DNA of 64,000 nt from Candidatus Enterococcus huntleyi (GTDB lineage Bacteria; Bacillota; Bacilli; Lactobacillales; Enterococcaceae): assembly GCF_009933175.1 (NCBI RefSeq), contig NZ_MAEJ01000012.1, positions 1-64,000 on the forward strand, written 5' to 3'. Positions 1 to 7,622 of this stretch are shown piece by piece; the first letter of the stretch is position 1, and every line of letters starts with the position of its first letter. The notes below the pieces were generated by a model. The model saw only the letters and a list, made by a program, of their open reading frames with translations, did no database searches and was not told where the DNA came from. A program made the position numbers and the translations under genes.

Positions 1-94
1 TATTCATTGTGGTTTCAAGCTGATTGCGAAAAACTTCTGTTAAATTTGTATTTTCTAGTAGTGCTTGAGCGATTTCTTTGTTAAACTGATTCAT
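1..94 (-). CDS. IS256-like transposase, N-terminal part only
   Basis: The reverse strand encodes a protein that begins MNQFNKEIAQALLENTNLTE and runs off the left edge of the window, so about 31 residues are visible. The N-terminal pattern (MNxF..., LTEVFRxQLE) resembles IS256-family transposases of Lactobacillales, which are DDE enzymes of about 390 residues. A purine-rich GAAAGAGG stretch lies just upstream of the ATG. The catalytic part is outside the window, so the family call rests on a short segment plus the terminus-like sequence on its 5' side. Confidence 0.55.
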   Translation of the reverse strand, partial: MNQFNKEIAQALLENTNLTEVFRNQLETTMN

Positions 95-205
95 GGGAAG
101 ACCTCTTTCGTTGATTTGGTTTAGTCGCTTTAATCATACGAATAAGGTCTTCCTTTTTCAATACCCTAATTTACACAAACTATTTTACGCTCTCTATGAA
201 ACGAC
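1..205 (-). mobile_element. End of an IS256-like insertion sequence
   Basis: Beyond the transposase start lies about 110 bases with no gene, ending in a T/A-rich stretch around 160-195 (ACCCTAATTTACACAAA followed by ACGCTCTC). This is the type of terminus seen on IS256-family elements. The exact outer end and the target duplication cannot be fixed because the other end is outside the window. Confidence 0.4.
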
Positions 206-230
206 AAAAAAGGAAGTGTGGGTGATCTAT

Positions 231-392
231 ATGACTATTTTTTGGCTTGTTATAATCTTTTTTATCTGTTTATATGCGCACCTTCAGGCAAAAAAGAACA
301 ATCGGCGTCCTTCAGAAAAAGAGAAAAAGTTCGCGTATGTACTTTTTTCTATGGTTTTTTACAGTTTTCATAGAAAGCTTCTATTTATCTGA
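231..392 (+). CDS. Small hydrophobic peptide next to the IS end
   Basis: This reading frame of 53 residues begins with one strongly hydrophobic segment (residues 3-17, MTIFWLVIIFFICLYAHLQ) followed by a lysine/arginine-rich tail. A GGAAG stretch lies upstream of the ATG. It starts some 25 bases past the apparent IS terminus, so it could be an intact small membrane peptide or the surviving piece of a gene cut by the insertion. No family is recognised. Confidence 0.3.
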   Translation: MTIFWLVIIFFICLYAHLQAKKNNRRPSEKEKKFAYVLFSMVFYSFHRKLLFI

Positions 393-466
393 TTTCATAG
401 TCCTCAATATGTTATTTAAAATGCCGTAAGCACTGAATAAAGAACAAAAAATATCGTTTTATTGGC

Positions 467-607
467 CACTTGTGGCTAGACGGCATCTTTTAGGGATAAA
501 AGTGACATAAAAAAGCTCGATTTAAGAGCAAAACCTATTAAGCGATGACTTCTTGGTTTTTGCTACTCTCCTGAGATGTTCGAAAACACCACGCCTAGCC
601 ACAAGTG
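467..607 (-). repeat. Mosaic palindromic repeat 1 (EFAR-like)
   Basis: This 141-bp unit is bounded by inverted copies of CACTTGTGGCTAG (467-479) and CTAGCCACAAGTG (595-607). Read on the minus strand it begins with the terminal arm, then GGTGTTTTC, and ends with AAAAGATGCC before the opposite arm. The same inner signatures occur in the three other copies in this window, while the central 90 bases differ. Confidence 0.75.
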
Positions 608-765
608 AGCAACTTCTAAAAATTCTGACTAACTAGCAAAAGCAGCCTCACAATAATTAATGATTCCCCCGTAAATTAACCGTAGAATCCCATATTTATA
701 GGATTTAGTAGCTCATATATATTTCAATTCAAACATTTACTGAACTAGTAAATGGCTAATTTATT

Positions 766-911
766 CCCACTTGTGGCTAGTTGCGCATCTATTGAGAGTA
801 AAAGTGGCGGGAAACTAACAAATAGTGCAGAGAAATACACTAAGCATAGGATTCTCGCTTATTCACGTCCGGTTCAAACGCTGGAAAACACCGCAACTAG
901 CCACAAGTGGG
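766..911 (-). repeat. Mosaic palindromic repeat 2 (EFAR-like)
   Basis: The termini are perfect 20-bp inverted repeats: CCCACTTGTGGCTAGTTGCG at 766-785 and its complement at 892-911. Total length is 146 bp. On the minus strand the left arm is followed by GTGTTTTC and the right arm is preceded by AGATG, as in the other copies. The interior carries no gene. Confidence 0.8.
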
Positions 912-1142
912 TAATTTCTCGTTTTCCACCAAAAAATAACGTCCATGACTGACTACAGATTCAATTTCAGATTATTTAATAAATCGTAAGAAGAGCTCAA
1001 TAGGTGTAGAACTTTATCATTTTTGTAAATTTCAAGTCAGATATTTATTCGGTATAAAAGGTGAGTAAACCGATTCTTTGGCAGAGACAAAAAAAGTCAC
1101 AATTGCTTAAAAAGCTTGCGACTTCTTTTCCTGTCATTTTGT

Positions 1143-1250
1143 CTAAACGAAACCTTCGCTTAACTTTTCAACCATTTGAGAAGGAATCACTGAAACGACG
1201 GTTAGAACGGCTAGAGTTGCGAACCATTTCCACCAAAACTTTTCCTCCAT
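1143..1250 (-). CDS. 35-residue membrane peptide
   Basis: A small gene not obvious from length alone. The ATG at 1250 has a strong AAAGGAG ribosome site eight bases upstream, formed by the last codons of the preceding gene. The peptide begins MEEKFWWKWFATLAVLTVVS: a short charged and tryptophan-rich head, one membrane-spanning segment (residues 10-22) and a short C-terminal tail ending at TAG. It follows the 106-residue membrane protein by only four bases, so the two are probably translated from one transcript. Function is unknown; small membrane peptides of this sort include immunity factors, toxins and complex subunits, and the sequence does not decide between them. Confidence 0.55.
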   Translation of the reverse strand: MEEKFWWKWFATLAVLTVVSVIPSQMVEKLSEGFV

Positions 1251-1254
1251 AATC

Positions 1255-1575
1255 CTATCTCCTTTGCAGTCGTTGGACTTCAAGTGTGACTTTATTTTTT
1301 ATGTATTTACGATATCTGAAAAGTAAATAGTGTACATTATAGATTGCTGTAAGTACCATGGTCATTTCTAATAAAGTGAGATGAAGGAATCGCTGAATTT
1401 GATTTACTTTCAAAAACTCGAGCAATCCTACAACAATTAAAGTAAACACCACAAGTGTGCCCACCGCAGAAAAAGCATTCATCTTTTCTTCGCCAAATTC
1501 TGAAATCCCCATAATAATTAAAAATAGGAGAATTGACAAACCACCTATACTATAAAGAATCCCTTCGAAATTCAT
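1255..1575 (-). CDS. Small three-helix membrane protein under LytTR-type operator
   Basis: A 106-residue protein with three hydrophobic segments at about residues 8-25, 36-56 and 66-85, and a basic C-terminus (RYRKYIKNK, ending RLQRR). The ATG at 1575 is chosen because AGAGGTGGG lies just upstream; a longer frame extends through the promoter and is rejected. Upstream on the coding strand are a TATAAT box (1606-1601) and two 13-bp direct repeats (1635-1668) spaced 21 bp apart, as LytTR-family regulators recognise. It heads a two-gene unit with the 35-residue peptide. The family is not recognised. Its promoter suggests peptide-pheromone or stress control of the type that often governs bacteriocin and immunity genes. 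Confidence 0.6.
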   Translation of the reverse strand: MNFEGILYSIGGLSILLFLIIMGISEFGEEKMNAFSAVGTLVVFTLIVVGLLEFLKVNQIQRFLHLTLLEMTMVLTAIYNVHYLLFRYRKYIKNKVTLEVQRLQRR

Positions 1576-1634
1576 CTTCCCACCTCTTTTCTTACTGTTA
1601 ATTATAGTTAAGTCAAAGGAGCACAGGACAATTA

Positions 1635-1668
1635 CGTCCTGAATGGTCGATTTCTCGTCCCGAATGGT
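1635..1668 (-). promoter_or_regulatory. Tandem LytTR-type operator
   Basis: On the minus strand two near-identical 13-mers, ACCATTCGGGACG (1668-1656) and ACCATTCAGGACG (1647-1635), lie 21 bp apart start to start. They sit just upstream of the -35 region of the promoter whose TATAAT is at 1606-1601. Paired direct repeats two helical turns apart are the usual target of LytTR-domain response regulators. No LytTR gene lies next to them. Confidence 0.6.
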
Positions 1669-1730
1669 CAATGATGAAAAGATGTCTGTTGGTTGGCAGA
1701 ATCTCTCGCTATAGTTGAGTTATCAAGTCT

Positions 1731-2219
1731 TTAGCCTACAGAGCCTCCACTACCATTCATACTATCGATATAGTCTAGTGCTAATGAAAAGGCCACAAGC
1801 AAAGGTTCATCTGTCCGATGTAGACAGTCAATCTCATAGGAATCGGCCATCTTCATCCATTGCTTATTCACATAGCCAATCTGTTGGCCATTTCGCAAGA
1901 CTTGAAACTTCGACATCCAGTTGCCCTCCATGACTATATCTGAGCCGATGATCTCAAATTTTGGTTTAAACGACATCATTTTTTGCTGAATCAGGAGTTC
2001 TTTGCCATCGGTTGTTCGTAAATAGAAGGCCGTAGACCAACTTTTCACCTTCTGAGCCACTTCGGCGACTTGAGTGCCGTCCTTGTCGTAGAGGAAAAAC
2101 CGTTTAGCGAAGCTCATTAACTTCTCCTCCGCGTAATAGACATCGTTCCCCGCAGCATCTTTAATATAGAAACGATCCTTCATACTCAATAATTGCTGTT
2201 TGACATATAGTTTTCTCAT
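1731..2219 (-). CDS. LURP-one-related (LOR/YxjI-like) protein
   Basis: A 162-residue soluble protein made of alternating beta strands with repeated turns such as FYIKDAAGNDVYYAEEKL and FFLYDKDGTQVAEV. This pattern is typical of the LURP-one-related/DUF567 beta-barrel family that includes B. subtilis YxjI. The fold resembles Tubby C-terminal domains and its bacterial role is not established. The ATG at 2219 follows GAGGAG by 11 bases; an in-frame GTG at 2231 overlaps that ribosome site and is less likely. The C-terminus ends in a short Gly/Ser-rich tail (MNGSGGSVG). It appears to be a single-gene unit. Confidence 0.7.
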   Translation of the reverse strand: MRKLYVKQQLLSMKDRFYIKDAAGNDVYYAEEKLMSFAKRFFLYDKDGTQVAEVAQKVKSWSTAFYLRTTDGKELLIQQKMMSFKPKFEIIGSDIVMEGNWMSKFQVLRNGQQIGYVNKQWMKMADSYEIDCLHRTDEPLLVAFSLALDYIDSMNGSGGSVG

Positions 2220-2785
2220 AAATATCAGCACTCCTCATTTAATTTGTTTGTGACTGTCACCAAGTGATTGGGTTATTTTCTTGGTTACTATTGTTTATTT
2301 TAGAAACTCTTTCGTGCAAAAGTCGTATGCACAATTAACTTATAGACTAAGTTTAATCTATCACATGCTTTTTTTGGCTATTTCGAATTTATATATTCAT
2401 TTTTGAAAGCAAGCAGTCAATTATTTTTAGCGATTGGTTCAAATTAGAACCTATAGTTTCCCTAGAATAGATGAGAATAATCAAAGCGGGCGAGTAGCTG
2501 AGGGTATTCAGCTTGAAGTGATTAATATGGAATCAATAATAGGGAATGAACAATAGGAAATGTTCAACTTAAAGTGAACAATCTGTCGGAAATCTCCGAT
2601 AGTTGTGGGACTTAACTGAAGGGGAGTGGACAGAAAAATTAATCAATACGTGTGTTCATTTTTTTGTTCATTCTGCTTTTTTTAAAATCGAAATTTTTTT
2701 CACCGATTCTAGCCATCTGGTAGTTTTTTTTATATAAATCACGTATAATGTGTACTAGTGAAATTTTCTAAGGAAGGGGTCCAAT
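2220..2785. other. 566-bp leader region upstream of dnaX
   Basis: No gene is seen. Bases 2480-2630 hold several short stem-loops (for example AGCTGA/TCAGCT around 2507-2524 and GAACA/TGTTC around 2548-2565). They also carry two imperfect copies of a TTCARCTTRAAGTGA block (near 2508 and 2563). The signal recognition particle RNA that lies upstream of dnaX in Bacillus was looked for, but its conserved GGAA-tetraloop helix was not found. The block could be a structured RNA or a regulatory array; evidence is weak. Confidence 0.35.
2721..2749 (+). promoter_or_regulatory. Promoter of the dnaX operon
   Basis: TATAAT at 2744-2749 with a poor -35 (TAGTTT, 2721-2726) at 17-bp spacing, 37 bases before the dnaX start codon. 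The T-rich spacer and strong -10 support sigma-A use. Confidence 0.5.
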
Positions 2786-4573
2786 ATGGCTTATCAAGCG
2801 CTCTACCGTGTCTGGCGTTCGCAACGATTTGATGATGTTGTGGGACAAAAGGCCATTACCCAAACACTTAAAAATGCGATTACCCAAAAGAAGACCTCTC
2901 ACGCGTATTTATTTACGGGTCCTAGAGGAACTGGGAAGACGAGTGCGGCGAAGATTTTTGCCAAAGCAATTAACTGTCCGAATAGTCAAGAGGGCGAACC
3001 GTGTAATGAATGTGAGATGTGTCAGTCGATTACAGCGGGTAGTCAAGAAGATGTGATTGAGATTGATGCGGCAAGTAACAATGGTGTGGAAGAAATTCGT
3101 TTTATTCGAGACAGAGCGAATTATGCGCCAACTAAAGCTGCCTACAAAGTCTATATTATTGATGAAGTGCATATGCTTTCGACCGGAGCCTTTAATGCCT
3201 TACTGAAAACATTAGAAGAGCCTAAAGAGCATGTTATTTTTATCTTAGCTACAACGGAACCACATAAGATTCCATTAACGATTATTTCAAGAACGCAACG
3301 ATTTGATTTTAAGCGAATTAATGCGCAGGATATTGTCGATCATTTAAAACATATTCTACAAGAGATTGATATTGCCTTTGAAGAGCAGGCGCTCTATATT
3401 ATTGCGCGAGCGGCGGAAGGTGGTATGCGGGATGCGTTGAGTATTCTCGATCAGGCGATTTCCTATAGCGATGGGACGATTACGACTGAGCATGCGATGC
3501 AAGTCACCGGTAGTTTGACGTTTGAGATGATGGATCAATATGTCGGGGCTTGTGTGAATCAAGAAGTCCAACGTGCCTTAACTGATCTGGAACAAATTTT
3601 GTCTGAGGGAAAAGAAGCGCGGCGCTTTTTAGAAGATTTATTGTTATATTGCCGCGATTTATTAATGTATCAACAGGCACCACAGCTTCTTTCAGAAAAA
3701 TCAGGTCATTTGACTGAGGCGTTTAAAGCGTTGGCGGGTCAAGTGTCGCCAGAAGCCATCTATCAAATGATTCAAATTCTGAGTGAGACCCAAAATGAAG
3801 TGCGTTTTACGAATAATGCGACGATTTATCTAGAGGTTGCGACCGTAAAATTAGCGACACCTAGCACAAATCAAGGAGTGTCTCAGGCAAGTGGTCAACC
3901 AGCTGGTCAATTAATGCCAGAAGCGTCAGGTCAGTCGGCTCATTCAGGGCAAACAGCGAATGCAGGTGAATTGCATCAATTGCAAGCACAGGTGGCGGCT
4001 TTACAAAAAGAAGTCCAGAGTTTGAAACAAAACGGAACCGCTAATGGTGCGGAACCAGCGGCAGCTAAGCCAAAAGCGAAACCTGTGAAAACTACTTTCC
4101 GGGTACCGACTGAGCGGGTCTTCCAAGTCTTAGCTGAGGCAACAAAACAAGATTTGTTAAATCTCAAAAATGTTTGGGATGATGTCTTGATGGCGATGTC
4201 CGTGACGCAACGGGCGATGCTGAAATCCAGTGAACCTGTTGCTGCAGGCCCAAATAGCTTAGTGATTGCTTTTGAATATGAGATTGTTTGTCAGAAAGCT
4301 ATGGGGGATGAAGAGCTGTCGCTGATGTTAAGTAACACGATTAGTCGAATGATTCCCAACTATGCGCCAACTGCGGTCTATATTACGCGGGAAAGCTGGC
4401 CGGCGATTCGACAATCCTATGTGCAGCAAAATAAGCACCAAGAAAAACCATCTGAATCGTTTAGCGAATCAGAAGAAGAAATGACCGCACCTCTTCCATC
4501 AGAGGAAGAAGTAGCTGTTGAAAAAGCCAAAGAATTTTTTGGTGAAGAATTACTAACAATTATTGATGATTAG
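2786..4573 (+). CDS. dnaX: DNA polymerase III subunits gamma/tau
   Basis: Clamp-loader ATPase of 595 residues. The N-terminal AAA+ module shows Walker A GPRGTGKTS (45-53), the four zinc cysteines C64, C73, C76 and C79, the DEVH Walker B box (126-129), and the SRTQRF arginine-finger region near 170. A Q/A-rich linker (about 365-425) separates the ATPase core from a C-terminal domain of the tau type (about 430-550) and an acidic tail. A GGAAGGGG ribosome site precedes the ATG. It heads the run dnaX-ybaB-recR, the usual Firmicute order. Tau joins the polymerase, the DnaB/C helicase and the clamp loader at the replication fork. Confidence 0.97.
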   Translation: MAYQALYRVWRSQRFDDVVGQKAITQTLKNAITQKKTSHAYLFTGPRGTGKTSAAKIFAKAINCPNSQEGEPCNECEMCQSITAGSQEDVIEIDAASNNGVEEIRFIRDRANYAPTKAAYKVYIIDEVHMLSTGAFNALLKTLEEPKEHVIFILATTEPHKIPLTIISRTQRFDFKRINAQDIVDHLKHILQEIDIAFEEQALYIIARAAEGGMRDALSILDQAISYSDGTITTEHAMQVTGSLTFEMMDQYVGACVNQEVQRALTDLEQILSEGKEARRFLEDLLLYCRDLLMYQQAPQLLSEKSGHLTEAFKALAGQVSPEAIYQMIQILSETQNEVRFTNNATIYLEVATVKLATPSTNQGVSQASGQPAGQLMPEASGQSAHSGQTANAGELHQLQAQVAALQKEVQSLKQNGTANGAEPAAAKPKAKPVKTTFRVPTERVFQVLAEATKQDLLNLKNVWDDVLMAMSVTQRAMLKSSEPVAAGPNSLVIAFEYEIVCQKAMGDEELSLMLSNTISRMIPNYAPTAVYITRESWPAIRQSYVQQNKHQEKPSESFSESEEEMTAPLPSEEEVAVEKAKEFFGEELLTIIDD

Positions 4574-4585
4574 GAGTGAAGAGAT

Positions 4586-4900
4586 ATGATGCGAGGCATG
4601 GGAAATATGCAAGGCATGATGAAACAAGTTCAAAAAATGCAAAAAGAAATGGTGAAAGCACAAGAAGCTTTAAACGAGAAAGAATTTACTGGTGAATCAA
4701 CCAATCAATTGGTGAAAGCCGTCTTTACTGGTGACCGAAAAATGAAAGATATTCAAATTAATGCAGAACTGATTGATCCGGAAGATCCAGATATGTTACA
4801 AGATTTTGTGATTATGGCAGTCAATGATGCTCTTTCAAAAATCGAAGTAGAAACTGAGCAAACGATGGGTAAATACACTAAAGGAATGCCAGGGTTCTAA
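4586..4900 (+). CDS. ybaB: YbaB/EbfC-family nucleoid-associated protein
   Basis: A 104-residue protein, standard length for the family, beginning with a methionine/glutamine-rich helix ([20 protein letters not shown]) followed by the conserved [16 protein letters not shown] beta segment. YbaB/EbfC proteins form tweezer-like dimers that bind DNA. The gene starts 12 bases after dnaX, as in many bacteria, and is followed by recR, suggesting a link with replication-repair. Confidence 0.95.
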   Translation: MMRGMGNMQGMMKQVQKMQKEMVKAQEALNEKEFTGESTNQLVKAVFTGDRKMKDIQINAELIDPEDPDMLQDFVIMAVNDALSKIEVETEQTMGKYTKGMPGF

Positions 4901-4988
4901 GCTGTAGAACGCAAATAATGTGTAAATAAAACTGCAAAATAGGTGACAAACAAGTTAAAACGACAGAAAATATAAGGAGCAGACGCCC

Positions 4989-5585
4989 ATGCAATACCCA
5001 GAACCAATCGCTAAGTTGATTGATAGCTACATGAAATTGCCTGGAATTGGGCAGAAAACAGCGACTAGATTAGCTTTTTATACCATTGATATGAAGGATG
5101 AAGTGGTGAATGAATTTGCCAAATCCTTATTGAGTGTCAAACGTGATCTACATTTTTGTAGTATCTGCGGCAACATTACAGAGGAAGATCCTTGTGAGAT
5201 TTGTCAGGATACGACCAGAGACAAGAGTATGATTCTGGTGGTTGAAGAACCCAAGGATGTCATGGCAATGGAAAAAATGCGTGAGTTTCATGGTCTGTAT
5301 CATGTCTTACATGGGGTTCTTTCACCAATGGAAGGCACAGGGCCAGAAGATATTAATATCGCGCCGCTGATTCAACGCTTGCATGATGAAGAGGTTAAAG
5401 AAATAATTATTGCGACTAATGCAACGACAGAAGGAGAAGCAACTGCGATGTACCTGTCTCGTTTGATCAAACCGGCTGGCATTAAAGTTACCCGTTTGGC
5501 CCATGGATTATCTGTCGGCAGCGACATTGAATATGCGGATGAAGTGACTTTATTAAAGGCCGTTGAAGGTCGCCGAGAGTTATAA
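4989..5585 (+). CDS. recR: Recombination mediator RecR
   Basis: A 198-residue protein with all parts of RecR: an N-terminal helix-hairpin-helix ([15 protein letters not shown], about 17-31), a C4 zinc finger (C57, C60, C69, C72), a Toprim domain beginning [14 protein letters not shown] (about 80-170), and a C-terminal segment with [12 protein letters not shown]. RecR works with RecF and RecO to load RecA on gapped DNA. An AAGGAG site lies upstream of the ATG. Confidence 0.96.
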   Translation: MQYPEPIAKLIDSYMKLPGIGQKTATRLAFYTIDMKDEVVNEFAKSLLSVKRDLHFCSICGNITEEDPCEICQDTTRDKSMILVVEEPKDVMAMEKMREFHGLYHVLHGVLSPMEGTGPEDINIAPLIQRLHDEEVKEIIIATNATTEGEATAMYLSRLIKPAGIKVTRLAHGLSVGSDIEYADEVTLLKAVEGRREL

Positions 5586-5647
5586 GTTTTCAATTGAATA
5601 AGTTTTCCAGTACAATAGAAGTGTATTGGATAGATGGAGGCAAAAAC

Positions 5648-6292
5648 GTGAACGGATTATTTATCACCGTTGAAGGACCAGATGGGGCTGGCAAGACCAG
5701 TGTCATCGAAGAATTATTTCCGAGATTACAAGCATTGACCAATCAACCACTTATAAAAACTAGAGAACCAGGTGGGATTGCGATTGCAGAAAAAATTCGC
5801 CAAGTCATCTTAGATCCTAAGAATGATGCGATGGATGAACGGACAGAAGCGTTATTGTATGCGGCTGCTCGTCGTCAACATTTAGTGGAAAAAGTGTTTC
5901 CCGCTTTAAATGAAGGCAAGATTATCTTATGTGACCGTTTTGTCGACAGCTCGTTGGCTTATCAAGGAGCCGGTCGCCGCATTGGAGTGGCCGCGATTGC
6001 TGAGATGAATATATTTGCGACAGAGGGGTTAGCACCTAATTTCACTTTGTACTTGGATGTGGATTCTGATACGGGCTTGCGCCGTATTTCGCAACATCGT
6101 TCGCATCAAATGGATCGTCTTGATTCAGAAGGCTTAGAGTTTCATCAACGGGTGCGTCATGCGTATTTGAAGCTTGCTGAAGAAAATCCATCACGGATTA
6201 CCAAAATCGATGCACGACAAGACTTATTTCATGTAGTGGAAGCTTGTTTTCAAGCAGTGGTCAGTCGTTATCCAGAGAAGTTTACTAAATAG
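5648..6292 (+). CDS. tmk: Thymidylate kinase
   Basis: dTMP kinase of 214 residues, converting dTMP to dTDP. P-loop GPDGAGKTS (10-18), the DRFVDSSLAYQGAGR nucleotide/LID segment and a DARQDL terminal motif are visible. The start is a GTG at 5648 preceded by GGAGG eight bases upstream; a longer frame opens at a TTG at 5594 but adds residues before the conserved start of the fold. It lies 62 bases after recR and is followed immediately by yaaQ, matching the Firmicute recR-tmk-yaaQ-holB order. Confidence 0.95.
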   Translation: MNGLFITVEGPDGAGKTSVIEELFPRLQALTNQPLIKTREPGGIAIAEKIRQVILDPKNDAMDERTEALLYAAARRQHLVEKVFPALNEGKIILCDRFVDSSLAYQGAGRRIGVAAIAEMNIFATEGLAPNFTLYLDVDSDTGLRRISQHRSHQMDRLDSEGLEFHQRVRHAYLKLAEENPSRITKIDARQDLFHVVEACFQAVVSRYPEKFTK

Positions 6293-6305
6293 GAGGGTGT
6301 TAAGT

Positions 6306-6635
6306 ATGAAAATCGTATTAGCTATTGTTCAAGATAAGGATAGTAACCGTTTGGCCAATGAGTTTATTGATTCAAATATTCGTGCGACAAAATTGTCATC
6401 AACAGGGGGCTTTCTAAAAGCCGGAAACAGCACGTTTATTATTGGGATTGACGATGATCGTGTGGAAGAAACACTTGAATTGATCAAAAAGACTTGCCAA
6501 TCAAGAAAACAATATGTTTCAACACCAGTAACATTAGATATTTCGATGGATGGCCAAGTACCTTATCCAGTTGAAGTCGAAGTTGGCGGAGCAACAGTCT
6601 TTGTTCTTCCAGTTGAAGGATTCCATCAATATTAA
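6306..6635 (+). CDS. yaaQ: YaaQ/DarA, PII-like cyclic-di-AMP receptor
   Basis: A 109-residue protein beginning MKIVLAIVQDKDSNRLANEF, followed by the ATKLSSTGGFLKAGNSTF loop that is the signature of the family. YaaQ homologues (DarA, PstA) are trimeric PII-like proteins that bind cyclic di-AMP. The ATG at 6306 is preferred because AGGAGG lies seven to nine bases upstream; an in-frame GTG at 6297 falls within the ribosome site. It sits between tmk and holB, its usual place. Confidence 0.93.
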   Translation: MKIVLAIVQDKDSNRLANEFIDSNIRATKLSSTGGFLKAGNSTFIIGIDDDRVEETLELIKKTCQSRKQYVSTPVTLDISMDGQVPYPVEVEVGGATVFVLPVEGFHQY

Positions 6636-6648
6636 GAAGGAGAACCAC

Positions 6649-7590
6649 ATGGAAGAAGCACAATTTTTAGAAAAAAATCAGCCAATTGTGTTTACCCAAC
6701 TTCAGAAAAGCTTTGAGCATGGGCGTCTTGCCCATGCTTATCTTTTTGAAGGTGAGTCAGGCACAGGCAAACATGAAGCCAGTATCTGGTTAGCCAAACA
6801 CCTATTTTGTAGTAATCTGCAAAATAATCAGCCGTGTAATCAGTGTAATAATTGTCAACGGATTGAACGAAGTGAGCATTTAGATGTTCAATCGATTGAA
6901 CCTGAAGGACAGACGATTAAGGTGGATCAAATACGTAAGCTACAATCTGAATTTTCAAGAAGTGGCTTTGAGACAAAACAAAAGGTCTTTATTATTAAAG
7001 ATGCGGACAAAATGAATAGTAGCGCGGCCAATAGTTTGTTGAAATTTCTAGAAGAGCCTGTGGGTCAATTCTTAGCTATCTTAGAAACGGATTCTGTGGG
7101 ACGCATTTTGCCAACGATTCAGTCTCGCTGCCAAATCCTACATTTTCAGCCACTTTCAAAAGAATTGTTGCAAACAAAACTAATGGAAAATGGCTTGGGC
7201 CAGCAGACAGCAAAACTTTTATCTTCATTGACAAATAGTTTCGCTAAAGCAGTTGAAATCTCGCAAAATGAATGGTTTAATGAAGCTAGGGATTCTGTTC
7301 AGCAATGGTTTAATTATCTGAAAGAAGCGGATCCACAAGCCTTTATTTATGTTCAAAAGAAGCTGGTCAAGGTCTTTAAAGAAAAAAGTCTGCAGTTTGA
7401 GTCGTTTAGTATGCTACTGTTTTATTATCAAAGTCAGTTAGCTGAAAAAACAGCGACCGGGACAGTTAATGAAATTGCGGAGACCAATCGAGTGATTGAA
7501 CTTATTTTACAGGCGGAACAAAAGTTGAGAGCGAATGTTTCTTTTCAGAGTACAGCTGAGCAACTCGCAGTAAGAATTATTTATAAATAA
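6649..7590 (+). CDS. holB: DNA polymerase III subunit delta-prime
   Basis: Clamp-loader subunit of 313 residues, related to DnaX. It shows a P-loop-like GESGTGKH (35-42), zinc cysteines C54, C63, C66 and C69, and the SSAANSLLKFLEEP sensor segment (about 125-140). The lysine of the P-loop is followed by His instead of Thr/Ser, consistent with the non-hydrolysing role of delta-prime. The ATG at 6649 follows AAGGAG. The longer frame overlapping yaaQ is rejected. Confidence 0.95.
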   Translation: MEEAQFLEKNQPIVFTQLQKSFEHGRLAHAYLFEGESGTGKHEASIWLAKHLFCSNLQNNQPCNQCNNCQRIERSEHLDVQSIEPEGQTIKVDQIRKLQSEFSRSGFETKQKVFIIKDADKMNSSAANSLLKFLEEPVGQFLAILETDSVGRILPTIQSRCQILHFQPLSKELLQTKLMENGLGQQTAKLLSSLTNSFAKAVEISQNEWFNEARDSVQQWFNYLKEADPQAFIYVQKKLVKVFKEKSLQFESFSMLLFYYQSQLAEKTATGTVNEIAETNRVIELILQAEQKLRANVSFQSTAEQLAVRIIYK

Positions 7591-7622
7591 ATTAACTAAC
7601 GAATTGATGAAGGAGGATGAAA

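Larger units (their letters stand above)
393..1142. other. Gene-free stretch holding two mosaic repeats
   Basis: No convincing gene is seen on either strand. Two palindromic repeat elements occupy 467-607 and 766-911. The remainder is A/T-rich sequence without clear promoters. Short frames crossing the repeats look accidental. Confidence 0.6.

Noticed and set aside
752-952. 66-codon plus-strand frame
   Set aside because: It runs across mosaic repeat 2, has no ribosome site and no protein-like composition.
1061-1252. 63-codon plus-strand frame
   Set aside because: It is opposite the 35-residue membrane peptide gene, which has a strong ribosome site and fits an operon.
2400-2780. Signal recognition particle RNA gene upstream of dnaX
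   Set aside because: Expected from Bacillus gene order, but the conserved helix 8 with GGAA tetraloop was not found.
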